Assembly: GCA_022841475.1 (NCBI GenBank) | Contig: JALHRJ010000011.1 | Coordinates: forward strand, 1 to 64,000 | Source: Cyclobacteriaceae bacterium | Lineage (GTDB): Bacteria > Bacteroidota > Bacteroidia > Cytophagales > Cyclobacteriaceae | Length of the DNA stretch: 64,000 nt | Direction: 5' to 3' | Shown: one piece after another, positions 53,790 through 61,912 of the stretch | Layout: the number at the start of each line of letters is the position of its first letter | Numbering within the stretch: position 1 is the stretch's first letter | Translations under genes and position numbers: made by a program | Notes under the pieces: model-generated | Databases searched by the model: none | What the model was told of the DNA's origin: nothing | What the model saw: the letters and a program-made list of their open reading frames with translations, nothing else

Positions 53790-53852
53790 TATTGATGGAT
53801 AAGCAGGCTGATATCTGATAAGAAAAAACTTGATACATATTAAGAGACTGAC

Positions 53853-53936
53853 TTATACTGCATAGCGGCTTATCATCCATAAGCATATGACAATAAAAGT
53901 AGCCAGGGCGAGGTATGATTTAAATTGATCTCTCAT
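53853..53936 (-). CDS. Possible 27-residue single-helix membrane peptide
   Basis: ATG 53936 to TAA 53853 encodes MRDQFKSYLALATFIVICLW and then MISRYAV, a single membrane helix with a positively charged start. No convincing ribosome-binding site is seen (typical for this phylum). It could be a small membrane protein of the stress row or a chance ORF. Confidence 0.3.
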   Translation of the reverse strand: MRDQFKSYLALATFIVICLWMISRYAV

Positions 53937-55111
53937 AGGTAAAGTTTTTTATTTGTTGTTTAGTGAATAAATTACTATTACTGTATCCTATTCCAACATC
54001 CATACCAAATAAAAGCAGCCATTCAACCGTTTCATGGAGGTAATTAGAAAAGTTGAGTGGGTAATAATTACTCAGCGAGGTATTTCCCCCTTGTCATTAC
54101 AAGTAATTCTTATCCGCAACTTGGAACGTATGCCCTCCAAATTTTTCATTTAGATATTTATGTCAACAAAAATGTAATAGCCATTCAGAGTAGTTGGCTC
54201 GGTTACAAGAAATGGTTGAGACTGAAACCCGTATGAAACGGAAATGATAGCGTGTGATTTAAAGTGAATACAAAAGATTATCAGGCTAAACATTCTCGTC
54301 TGCGTTCTGTATATTTTTGATCGGAAGAAGTCGATTTTATTATCAGGCGTTGTCGGAAGTTTGCCTCCTGTCCCCGCGCCTACAAAGCCGTCAAAATGTG
54401 CCTTTCGCGGTTTTTTTTTGGCGGCCTTTTATTCCAAAACAATTCAGTTCTGAAACGGAATTAATCTCTAACATTTCACTTTCACTCAGGAAGTGTCCTA
54501 TGAAAATGATACGCTGAAATCATCAGAATTTGAAAATTCTTCCCTTTGAAAAATTTGGGGCAATTACATACGGCATATTCAGTGCTCACAGTAAAAGTGC
54601 GAAATTTGGGATCAGTTGAACCACCGCCAGCACAGTCTGTATATACTTCTATTCCATTGTAACCGCACAAAGCAGCAAACGTGAGGTAATTGGTAGTAGA
54701 AGTAAACGAATAACCTGGAGTAATGCCTGGGTACAAGGCCATAGCCTGGGTATCTTCGGTGAATCCAAACACTCATTCAGAGTCAAACACACTCAAAAAT
54801 ATTCATGCAAAAAAACTTCAATCCATTTCGGCACTTCTATGTTCATTTCGTAATTATGCGCCTATCCCAGGCACAAAATCTCCGTATACTTCTCAAGAGG
54901 AGTTCAATTTTTTCTTTCCCCAGTTGGTAACAACTTGTGATTTTCTAAGTGCTGCCTTTTTGATCTTTCAAGAAAAGAAGGATCTGTATGTGCATCACTT
55001 GGTGAACAACTGATTTATGAATGTTGCATAGTTGGAGAATTCAGTAGCGAGTATAGACTCGGTACCTAGGATTGCTATGTTCATTCTAATTGAGAATAAA
55101 ACGGATGAGTT
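53937..55111. other. Long intergenic region, no confident gene
   Basis: About 1.2 kb between the stress cargo and the mobilization module. The largest reverse ORF (54482-54772) contains a cysteine-rich stretch (CGYNGIEVYTDCAGGG ... YAVCNCP), perhaps a fragment of a secreted protein. A forward ORF at 54723-55013 shows no recognisable motif. I see no promoter or repeat worth naming. It may be the scar of a cargo junction. Confidence 0.4.
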
Positions 55112-55426
55112 ATGTTAGAAAAGAAACCAAATGATAGTGAGAAAAATATCGCCATCTACAGGGATCAACTAATTACCCTTGGAGACTTAGAATCTTTCAA
55201 GCTCTCGCTCCTTGAAGAAATAAGATCAATCCTTCGAGAGTCACCAGGTCAACCCACTAAACAATGGTTAAAATCAAAAGAGGTTCGGAAACTTCTTGGT
55301 ATATCTCCCGGTACTTTGCAAAACCTGCGTGTGAATGGAACTCTTTCATTTACAAAGATTGGCAGCATCGTGTTCTACCGCTATGAGGACATAGCACGTC
55401 TATTAAATAATCAACCATCGAAGTGA
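55112..55426 (+). CDS. Helix-turn-helix (excisionase-type) DNA-binding protein
   Basis: A 104-residue protein with an HTH_17/MerR-like winged helix: WLKSKEVRKLLGISPGTLQNLRVNGTLSFTKIGSIVFYRYEDIARLL, preceded by a helical segment. Such proteins open the mobilization module of many Bacteroidota elements and act as regulators or excision factors. It is four bases from the next gene. Confidence 0.85.
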   Translation: MLEKKPNDSEKNIAIYRDQLITLGDLESFKLSLLEEIRSILRESPGQPTKQWLKSKEVRKLLGISPGTLQNLRVNGTLSFTKIGSIVFYRYEDIARLLNNQPSK

Positions 55427-55430
55427 AGCT

Positions 55431-55748
55431 GTGACAGACGGGTACCACCAACTTGCCCAGTTCATCAGCCGCATGGCTTCAGACAATCGCCTGAAGCCTG
55501 TGCATATCTCTTTATCTGTTGCACTATGTCACAGTTGGATGTTAAACCATTTTCAATACTCCTACCGAACCTCGAGAAGGATGCTGATGAAAGCATCGCG
55601 GATTCGGTCGAAGGCAACTTATCATAAAGCTCTGAAAGAGCTTCAACTGTACGGGTACCTCAAATACGCTCCTTCATATCATCCTGTGAAAGCGAGTGAG
55701 GTCATTCTCATTGGCGAGGCAAATAACAATGGTGATGAGCATGAATAA
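55431..55748 (+). CDS. Winged-helix-like mobile-element protein
   Basis: A 105-residue basic protein (SYRTSRRMLMKASRIRSKATYHKALKELQLYGYLKYAPSYHP), with the architecture of a winged helix; similar proteins sit between excisionase and primase genes in Bacteroidota mobile elements. It overlaps the primase start. Confidence 0.65.
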   Translation: MTDGYHQLAQFISRMASDNRLKPVHISLSVALCHSWMLNHFQYSYRTSRRMLMKASRIRSKATYHKALKELQLYGYLKYAPSYHPVKASEVILIGEANNNGDEHE

Positions 55749-56658
55749 ATTATCATTCACCGAAGCCAAACAAATTCCGATTACAGACTATCTGAGCCGT
55801 TTAGGATTTGAACCGGCTTACTCACGAGGATATGATTCTTGGTATCATTCACCCTTGAGAGAAGAGCGAACACCTTCTTTCAAAGTCAACACTCGCTTAA
55901 ATGTCTGGTTTGATCATGGTAGCGGAGATGGGGGAACGATTATCGACCTGGGTGCCAAACTTCATCATTGTTCTTTGTCCGAATTTTTAGAAAAGCTTTC
56001 CAATGAAAATCTTCATACGCTTTCCCTTCACCGGGAACCTCCAAGAATCCATCCTCCTGAAAATAAAGTGGAAGTTCTCTCTGTAAAGGAATTAACTGAT
56101 CCCAATCTTATTCATTACCTCACTACCCGCAGCATCGATCTGGATACTGCTCGTTTATATTGTAAAGAGGTAGACTTTCAAATTGGAGAACGGGTTTATT
56201 CTGCGATCGGGTTTCCCAATCAACAAGGTGCCTATGAACTTCGCAATCATTGGTTCAAAGGTTCGTCTTCACCCAAAGACTTTTCTTTCATCGATAACAA
56301 TGAAAAAAAAGTAGCCTTACTGGAAGGGTTTATTGATTTCTTATCCATTGGTAAGATTGATACCCCTGAGTTTAAGGAACTGGTGATGAATTCAGATTTC
56401 CTGATCCTTAATTCCCTTCGCTTACTCAACCGCACGCTTCGTGTCCTTCAGGATCATAAAGTAATAAACCTCTTTCTCGACAATGATGCACCTTCCGAGG
56501 AAGCCAAGGTGAGTCTGAAGCAAAAAGGAATTGTGTTCTACGATGCGGCACCTCTTTACACCAATCACAAGGATGTGAATGAGTATCTCAAGGTGCTAAC
56601 CAAATCAAAACAAGGTCAGGCTATTTCTAAAAGAAGGTCGCATGGCTACAGACGCTAG
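55741..56658 (+). CDS. Primase-like protein with CHC2-type finger and Toprim domain
   Basis: A 305-residue protein: an N-terminal primase zinc-binding-like region (ITDYLSRLGFEPAYSRGYDSWYHSPLREERTPSFKV, with the SPLR-x-E-x-TPSF signature, but here the finger cysteines are missing), then a Toprim domain (KKVALLEGFIDFLSIG, NLFLDNDAPS). It would prime replication of a transferred element. The start at 55741 is chosen over 55735 and the longer 55696 form; all overlap the previous gene. Confidence 0.85.
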   Translation: MNKLSFTEAKQIPITDYLSRLGFEPAYSRGYDSWYHSPLREERTPSFKVNTRLNVWFDHGSGDGGTIIDLGAKLHHCSLSEFLEKLSNENLHTLSLHREPPRIHPPENKVEVLSVKELTDPNLIHYLTTRSIDLDTARLYCKEVDFQIGERVYSAIGFPNQQGAYELRNHWFKGSSSPKDFSFIDNNEKKVALLEGFIDFLSIGKIDTPEFKELVMNSDFLILNSLRLLNRTLRVLQDHKVINLFLDNDAPSEEAKVSLKQKGIVFYDAAPLYTNHKDVNEYLKVLTKSKQGQAISKRRSHGYRR

Positions 56659-56746
56659 GTCAGAATCATGTGCTGAAGGTATTTGTAAATCAGCAGCTAG
56701 GTGTAAAAAGATGTAGAAGTTATCCAGTAACTCAAAACTCATACTT

Positions 56747-57343
56747 ATGAAAACCATCGTTCACTATCTCCAAAGCAAAGAAGCTGTCTTTCATGGCTCT
56801 CTCTGCCTCATCATTCTCTATGTGCCGCATGCTGGTCATTTATTCCGCCAACTGGAACACCTGGATATGTCAGTCTTCGGTTTTACATTCTTTAATTGGG
56901 TTTATGGATTAGGATTAGCCGCTGTGATTGAATTCCTCATCCTGGTCTTTATAATAAATGGCTATCGTTCAACAGGCAAATTCTACGCTGTAGTCAGCTT
57001 CTTTCTCAATGTCTTCTATTACGATTATTGGTTTATCTCCTTTCAAAGTCCCACAGCAGCCAATGTTAAAACCACCTTGATCAGCTTTTGTATTTGTCTC
57101 ATTCATTCTCTTGCAGTCTGGCAACTAAGCGAACTATTCTTTAGAAGGCTAAAGGAAGAGAAAGACAACCTGACAGCTTTTTGTTCGGAATGCGGTGCCG
57201 GTCCGTTCCCAAGCAAACGCGCACTCGATGGTCATTTCTCTAAAGCTCATAAGGCAAAGATGAAAGCTGCATCAATTGATCGTGTTCAACACCGGAATAG
57301 GTTAACTAAATCGGAATCAGTAAAAACAATCTTAAAAGAATGA
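56747..57343 (+). CDS. Four-helix membrane protein with C2H2-type zinc finger tail
   Basis: A 198-residue protein with four membrane helices (about 15-130) and a cytosolic C-terminus with FCSECGAGPFPSKRALDGHFSKAHKAKMK, a C-x2-C-x(12)-H-x4-H finger, followed by a basic tail. A nucleic-acid-binding finger on a membrane protein inside a mobilization module suggests docking of relaxosome DNA to the membrane or an exclusion function (speculative). Confidence 0.65.
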   Translation: MKTIVHYLQSKEAVFHGSLCLIILYVPHAGHLFRQLEHLDMSVFGFTFFNWVYGLGLAAVIEFLILVFIINGYRSTGKFYAVVSFFLNVFYYDYWFISFQSPTAANVKTTLISFCICLIHSLAVWQLSELFFRRLKEEKDNLTAFCSECGAGPFPSKRALDGHFSKAHKAKMKAASIDRVQHRNRLTKSESVKTILKE

Positions 57344-57358
57344 ATACAAAACCAATCT

Positions 57359-57378
57359 ATGATCATTTGAATGATCAT
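57359..57378. repeat. Perfect inverted repeat ATGATCATT-N2-AATGATCAT
   Basis: A 20-bp dyad in the gap before mobC. It is a likely binding site for MobC or another relaxosome protein, or an operator. Part of the candidate oriT. Confidence 0.55.
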
Positions 57379-57450
57379 TCCAGTGATCTCATCAAAGATA
57401 AAATCCTGCTAGTTACTTGCAGGACATTTACTTCTATGATACCGTTAGTC

Positions 57451-57510
57451 TTGAGGAGCAAGCAATGTTTCCGCTACGCTTCAACCTGCTTGCCCCAAGG
57501 ATTTTTTTAA
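57451..57510. other. Candidate oriT hairpin upstream of mobC
   Basis: GGAGCAAGCA (57455-57464) pairs with TGCTTGCCCC (57487-57496) with one mismatch, 22-nt loop, extended outward by CTTG/CAAGG. An oriT commonly has such an inverted repeat next to the nick site and close to the relaxase genes. A T7 run follows at 57502, so a terminator reading is also possible. Confidence 0.5.
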
Positions 57511-57543
57511 GTATCCATTGACCACTTCGTTCGGAATAAAGTC

Positions 57544-57900
57544 ATGAGCAGACCCAAACTAGCAGATCAAAACAAACGACTCGTTCAGGTGAACATCAGG
57601 CTCACTAGCGCTGAGAATGAAAAAGTAACAGAGTCTGCAACAACTGCTGGCCTTAGTCCCGCTAACTGGATCCGATATAAAATATTCATTGGAAAAAATC
57701 CGCCTGCCAGAGTGTCGCCTCTCGATGTCTCTATCTATAGAGAACTAAAGAAGATCGGAGTTAACTTAAATCAGGCTACTCACAAACTCAACCTTGGAGA
57801 ATTTCCAAAAGAGATTGCCATACTACAGGTTGAACTGGTCTCTTTATTAAACACCATTCTTAAAACCTTACTCGATGACCGCAAACATGATCAAGGGTAA
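57544..57900 (+). CDS. mobC: Mobilization protein MobC-like
   Basis: A 118-residue MobC-type accessory: ribbon-helix-helix-like N-terminus (LVQVNIRLTSAENEKVTESATTAGLSPANWIRYKIF) and the C-terminal IYRELKKIGVNLNQATHKLN typical of the family. It helps the relaxase melt oriT. The stop overlaps the relaxase start. Confidence 0.88.
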   Translation: MSRPKLADQNKRLVQVNIRLTSAENEKVTESATTAGLSPANWIRYKIFIGKNPPARVSPLDVSIYRELKKIGVNLNQATHKLNLGEFPKEIAILQVELVSLLNTILKTLLDDRKHDQG

Positions 57901-59029
57901 GGGCTTTCGTGGCGCGTTACGCTACAACCTGGAGAAAGTATCCAAAGGGGTTGCTGAAGTACTCGACCATTCTTTTGTGGCCGTATCTGAAAAGAGTATC
58001 CTCAAGGAAATTCAAATGATCAAAGTCCTGCGTCCCAACCTTCAAAAGTATTTTTACCATACCTCCATCAACTTTCCACCTTCTGAAGACCTTACCAATG
58101 AGAAGATGGTATTGATCGGCAACGACTACCTTCAACAGAGTGGCTTCACGCAGAACCAATACATCATGTTCCGTCACCATGATGCCGATCATCCGCACCT
58201 TCACATTCTGGTCAACAGAATCAACTATGATGGCAAGGTGCTTTCCGACAGCAATGACTTTGCCAGATGTGAGAAAATTCTTCGCGACCTTGAAAAGAAG
58301 TATAATCTCACCGAGGTAATCTCCAGCAAGCAGGCACAGGAGCGGGCGATGACCAAAGACGAACTGGAGATGATGAAGCGCACGAACACACCTTCTCACA
58401 AAATGACCTTGCAAGTACTCATCAAGGATGCAATCACTTCCAACAAAAAGCTAACCTGTTCAGAATTTATACAGGCGCTCGAAAGCAAGGGCATCAACCT
58501 TTTATTCAATCAGGCTTCTACAGGTTTCGTCAGCGGGATCACTTATTCCTATGAAGGAATGATCGTCACCGGAGCCAAACTTGGCAATGACTATAAATGG
58601 GCTTCCATCAAAAACACAATCGACTATGAACAAGAAAGAGATCGCGCAGCAATTCACCAGGCAAATGGTAGAACAAAATCCAACTCATCTTTCATCCGAA
58701 CAGGTACTCCTGATCCTGAAAGAAATCCAAACGCTTTATCTCAAAGCTCAGGAAAGCAGTCAGCAACATCTCATCAACGTTCGAATCTTAAACAGCATGA
58801 CAGAAAGCAATCTCAAACAGGTCCGGGAGGTAAGCATCTTACTAAACCAGCAAACGCAAAAGCTTCTCGACTCTACCACCTCGCTTCAGAAAACTCAAAA
58901 GGCCTCGATCTGGCAGCGCTACTGGATGGCCATCCTCATGGGAATCTTCTCGACCCTGTTAACCAACCTGATCTGGGTGTTGAGAATCGGATGAAAAGAA
59001 AGAAGAGGAAAAAACGAAGGAGGCTTTGA
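57875..59029 (+). CDS. Relaxase/mobilization nuclease
   Basis: A 384-residue relaxase. N-terminal MTANMIKGKGFRGALRYNLEK fits the usual M-x-A-x-x-IKGK start and the catalytic tyrosine region. The metal site is HHDADHPHLHILVNRI (H101 to H110). Residues ~130-240 form the rest of the domain; the last ~140 residues are low-complexity, basic and rich in S/Q/K. A second gene is encoded in another frame over that tail. It would nick oriT and pilot the element into a recipient using another element's mating pore, as no transfer genes are present. Confidence 0.9.
   Translation: MTANMIKGKGFRGALRYNLEKVSKGVAEVLDHSFVAVSEKSILKEIQMIKVLRPNLQKYFYHTSINFPPSEDLTNEKMVLIGNDYLQQSGFTQNQYIMFRHHDADHPHLHILVNRINYDGKVLSDSNDFARCEKILRDLEKKYNLTEVISSKQAQERAMTKDELEMMKRTNTPSHKMTLQVLIKDAITSNKKLTCSEFIQALESKGINLLFNQASTGFVSGITYSYEGMIVTGAKLGNDYKWASIKNTIDYEQERDRAAIHQANGRTKSNSSFIRTGTPDPERNPNALSQSSGKQSATSHQRSNLKQHDRKQSQTGPGGKHLTKPANAKASRLYHLASENSKGLDLAALLDGHPHGNLLDPVNQPDLGVENRMKRKKRKKRRRL
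58626..58994 (+). CDS. Coiled-coil, tail-anchored protein encoded inside the relaxase gene (+1 frame)
   Basis: ATG 58626 opens 122 codons wholly within the relaxase 3' part. The product has a long heptad-rich stretch (ILKEIQTLYLKAQESSQQHL, TESNLKQVREVSILLNQQTQKLL) and a C-terminal membrane helix (RYWMAILMGIFSTLLTNLIWVLRI). The composition and domain plan look like a real protein, while the relaxase frame here is low-complexity, so this frame probably drives sequence constraint. It is perhaps a relaxase partner anchoring it to the membrane. Confidence 0.6.
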   Translation: MNKKEIAQQFTRQMVEQNPTHLSSEQVLLILKEIQTLYLKAQESSQQHLINVRILNSMTESNLKQVREVSILLNQQTQKLLDSTTSLQKTQKASIWQRYWMAILMGIFSTLLTNLIWVLRIG

Positions 59030-59078
59030 TATTATTGAGTGGTCGAATCAACTTCCTTCTCATTTAAGAACACTTCTT

Positions 59079-59705
59079 TTATAAATAGAATCCAATTACA
59101 CATCCAATACTGCGCATCCGTAATGAATCATCAAGTGTCTGCCCGGTTCCTGATGTCACATGATTCGAAGCAACTTCTTTAACACCTAAGTAGTAGTTAA
59201 GCTGTAGATAGGGGCGCAGGGTATGGGATAAAAGCGAAACACGCAAGGTTCCATTAACGCCTAAATCAGAATTGCTTAAAGAAGGACCCGCATAATAATT
59301 GCTATAATTCTCTTTAATAAGGCGACTCACACGGAAATTTACACCTCCCTTAAATCCAATTTTTTCGTGATTCAATGAATAAACGGGTCCCAACTCTAGA
59401 CTTAAATAAGAAAGATTGATCTGCTTGACTGAATACACGGTGCCGATCTGGCGCCCGGCATTAAAAGAATGCAGAGCCAGACCTAACATAGCAATTCCAG
59501 AGAACCGCCTGCTCCCAAAAAAGTCTCGACTAAATGCACACTGAAAATTCGGAATTGTTTTTTTTAAACTCTCTTGATTGAAATAAATAAAAGTAGGAGT
59601 GGAAAGATTAACCCCAAGACTAAAACTATAAGGAGAGGGAACCCGCTGTTGGCAAACAGCGGGAACCCAACTTAACATAATCAGCCAAAAGAATAGAATT
59701 CGCAT
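59079..59705 (-). CDS. Predicted outer-membrane beta-barrel protein
   Basis: A 208-residue exported protein: signal peptide (MRILFFWLIMLSWVPAVCQQ), glycine/aromatic alternating strands (FSLGVNLSTPTFIYFN, LSYLSLELGPVYSLN) and a final strand ending CVIGFYL. It is on the opposite strand to the mobilization genes. Function unknown; possibly cargo or a surface-exclusion factor. Confidence 0.55.
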   Translation of the reverse strand: MRILFFWLIMLSWVPAVCQQRVPSPYSFSLGVNLSTPTFIYFNQESLKKTIPNFQCAFSRDFFGSRRFSGIAMLGLALHSFNAGRQIGTVYSVKQINLSYLSLELGPVYSLNHEKIGFKGGVNFRVSRLIKENYSNYYAGPSLSNSDLGVNGTLRVSLLSHTLRPYLQLNYYLGVKEVASNHVTSGTGQTLDDSLRMRSIGCVIGFYL

Positions 59706-59983
59706 TCTTCAAAGTAAACTAATAGTAGCGGAATAAGTACAATATTGATTACTAGGCTCTACTACCGTAGTAAATTCAAAAATTGTTTGAGTTTGTTTTT
59801 CCATTTTCTTAGAATTTAATTCTGTCACAAAGATGCTTCAGACAGCTTCGACCAGTCAAAAGCTTACGGCATAAAGTTCATGGTGCCTTTCGGCTTTGTT
59901 TCTTGTCTCAAATTTATTCCGTTTCCTTTTGACAGGTCGGCTGTCCTGCGCTGTGAATGCTCCATAATTAAATTCTTACGACT

Positions 59984-60439
59984 ATGGAAAATCAACATGC
60001 ACAAGTTTCAGAAATTCAACTTTCTTACTCCCATCGAATCAAGCCTTCACTGCTTCCGAAGATTACTCACTCCAAGGATGCCTATCAGATTCTGAAGAAC
60101 TCCTGGGATTTCAACAAGATTGAATTCGTAGAGCAGTTCAAGGTCATGCTCCTTAACCGGGCTAACAAAGTATTAGGAATTTGTGAAGTGTCAACCGGTG
60201 GGACGTGCGCAACAGTAGCTGATCCTAAAATTATTTTCAGTGTAGCTCTCAAAAGTATGGCAAGCGGGATCATCGTTGCTCACAACCATCCTTCCGGTAA
60301 TCTTAACCCCAGTCAGACAGATCTTGACCTTACTAAGAAGCTGAAAGAGGCTGGTAAGTTTCTTGAACTTCAACTCCTCGATCATGTCATTATCACAAGT
60401 GAAGGGTATTACTCTTTCGCAGATGAGGGATTGATTTGA
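59984..60439 (+). CDS. radC: RadC/JAB-domain protein of mobile element
   Basis: A 151-residue JAMM-type protein: the metal site is GIIVAHNHPSGNLNPSQTDLDLT, the classical H-x-H-P-S-G-x-x-x-P-S-x-x-D motif, with EVSTGGTCA upstream. Its short length, without the HhH part of chromosomal RadC, is typical of copies carried by Bacteroidota mobile elements. It is the last gene before the palindrome cluster at 60451. Confidence 0.88.
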   Translation: MENQHAQVSEIQLSYSHRIKPSLLPKITHSKDAYQILKNSWDFNKIEFVEQFKVMLLNRANKVLGICEVSTGGTCATVADPKIIFSVALKSMASGIIVAHNHPSGNLNPSQTDLDLTKKLKEAGKFLELQLLDHVIITSEGYYSFADEGLI

Positions 60440-60450
60440 CATTTCAAAAG

Positions 60451-60564
60451 TTAACATATGTTCAACCGCAGATGAACATATGTCAACGCATTCTTAACAA
60501 ATGCGTAGACTGAAAAAAGTTTTTCAAAAAAATATCTCAACACAATTACTTAACATCTGTTAAG
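60451..60564. repeat. Cluster of three palindromes containing TTAACA
   Basis: TTAACATATGTTCA-N8-TGAACATATGTCAA (60451-60464 and 60473-60486, 13 of 14 pairs), CGCATT-N7-AATGCG (60487-60505) and CTTAACA-TC-TGTTAAG (60549-60564). Located between the converging radC and sigma-factor genes. The first shares ATGTTCA/TGAACAT half-sites with the repeat at 28487. Confidence 0.55.
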
Positions 60565-60613
60565 ACTTACGCCCAATCACAAAAATAGTATTACATGTAG
60601 GTAGGGTTTATAT

Positions 60614-61204
60614 CTACTTTAGTGTGTCGCAACTTTGCCAACCTCGCTTCACAAAAAGTGCTCTCGCAATTTTTCTAGCAATCGCCAAACTTTTCTCCAC
60701 AGCTTTCACACTCACATCCAATTCACCAGCAATCTCTGCTTGTGATTTTCCTTGCTCAACCCGTAACTCAAAGATCTTCCGCACATGCGGCTTCATCTTT
60801 TGTTTCGCATTGTCAACACACCGCTGAATCTCATTCACATGAATTTGGGAGTCGGCAGCCTCAGCAAGCAACACCTGTTCATGGCGATGACTTTCTTCAA
60901 TGGAGAACATTTTAACTCGTTGATGATAGTTGTCGCGCAGGGCGTTACGGATGCGATTTTGCACTGATTTCAGCAAATATCGAAGCAAGGGGCGCTTCAT
61001 ATTCAACCGGGTGCGCCTGTACCAAATGGTAATAAACAAGTTCTGAACAATTTCATCCGCTTCATCTGGACTATGCAATTGCGCCTTGGCCATAATAAAC
61101 AACGACCGATAATATTGATTGTATAGAAAAGCAATCGCACGCTCATCTCCATCTATCAACATGGCTAATAGGGTATCATCAGGATGTGGTTCAAGCGGTG
61201 TCAT
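60614..61204 (-). CDS. ECF-type RNA polymerase sigma factor
   Basis: A 196-residue sigma-70 family protein: region 2 (AIAFLYNQYYRSLFIMAKAQL, DADEIVQNLFITIWYRR-like) and region 4 helix-turn-helix (ELRVEQGKSQAEIAGELDVSVKAVEKSLAIARKIA). Such Bacteroidota factors often pair with a FecR-type anti-sigma gene; none is adjacent. It is divergent from the MauE-DUF6520 row, which may be its regulon. Confidence 0.88.
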   Translation of the reverse strand: MTPLEPHPDDTLLAMLIDGDERAIAFLYNQYYRSLFIMAKAQLHSPDEADEIVQNLFITIWYRRTRLNMKRPLLRYLLKSVQNRIRNALRDNYHQRVKMFSIEESHRHEQVLLAEAADSQIHVNEIQRCVDNAKQKMKPHVRKIFELRVEQGKSQAEIAGELDVSVKAVEKSLAIARKIARALFVKRGWQSCDTLK

Positions 61205-61475
61205 TACTCGAATTCATTTTGACTGGCCGTCTCATCACAGATCTATTATCAGAATCACATCTGATTTTGTTCAGAGCATCGGGCCTTAAACAAGTTACTA
61301 TCACCTCAGCGTTCGTGGCATGATGATTTGCGCGTTTATCTTACATCCACAAAAATCATTTTCAACAATCCGTTTAGAAATTATTCGGTAGCGTGCTTAC
61401 TACTCCGAGCATCACTGGTAGGGTACTACTCCGTTTTGGTGTTATATCAGTAGGGAGTCCTTCGACACACAGCTT

Positions 61476-61907
61476 ATGAAATACAGGAATGAGATCGTGC
61501 TCACCATTGCTACCTGCTTTATCCTGCTGCTAGTGTATGCTGCGCTTACTAAGTTACTCGACTATCAAAAGTTTGTCGTGCAGATCGGACAATCCCCGCT
61601 GCTCACAAACTATGCATCATTTATTGCGTGGTTGATCCCGGCCGTTGAAATTCTGATTGCCGTCTTGCTGGCGTGGCCGAGGTTCCGCTTAGTCGGACTT
61701 TATGGCGCCTTTATACTCATGGTCATGTTCACCGCCTACATTGCCGCCATCCTCAGCTTCAGTGAAGATATTCCATGCAGCTGTGGCGGTGTCCTGGAGC
61801 AACTAGGTTGGAAAGAACACCTCGTGTTTAATGTGGTGTTTATACTTCTTGCATTAGCCGGTATTGTCCTGACAAGCCAATCCAATAAACCGGAAGCACT
61901 TAAGTAA
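61476..61907 (+). CDS. MauE/DoxX-like redox-associated membrane protein
   Basis: A 143-residue protein with four membrane helices and the MauE-type CSCGG-x-x-x-x-x-x-W motif (DIPCSCGGVLEQLGWKEH). MauE relatives take part in disulfide chemistry of exported proteins. It is followed 5 bp later by a membrane-anchored protein and then by a cysteine-rich secreted DUF6520 protein, the probable client. Confidence 0.8.
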   Translation: MKYRNEIVLTIATCFILLLVYAALTKLLDYQKFVVQIGQSPLLTNYASFIAWLIPAVEILIAVLLAWPRFRLVGLYGAFILMVMFTAYIAAILSFSEDIPCSCGGVLEQLGWKEHLVFNVVFILLALAGIVLTSQSNKPEALK

Positions 61908-61912
61908 GCGGT

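Noticed and set aside
54405-54440. GCCG ... CGGC with T-run resembling a terminator
   Set aside because: The arms do not form a continuous stem.
54723-55013. 96-codon forward ORF in the junction region
   Set aside because: No recognisable domain and unusual composition, overlapping an equally weak reverse ORF.
57340-57510. 56-codon ORF overlapping the zinc-finger gene stop (ATGA)
   Set aside because: It crosses both inverted repeats of the candidate oriT and shows no domain; the DNA structure explains the region better.
61380-61450. Repeated TACTACTCCG words upstream of the MauE-like gene
   Set aside because: Two short copies only; no palindrome or promoter consensus could be tied to them.
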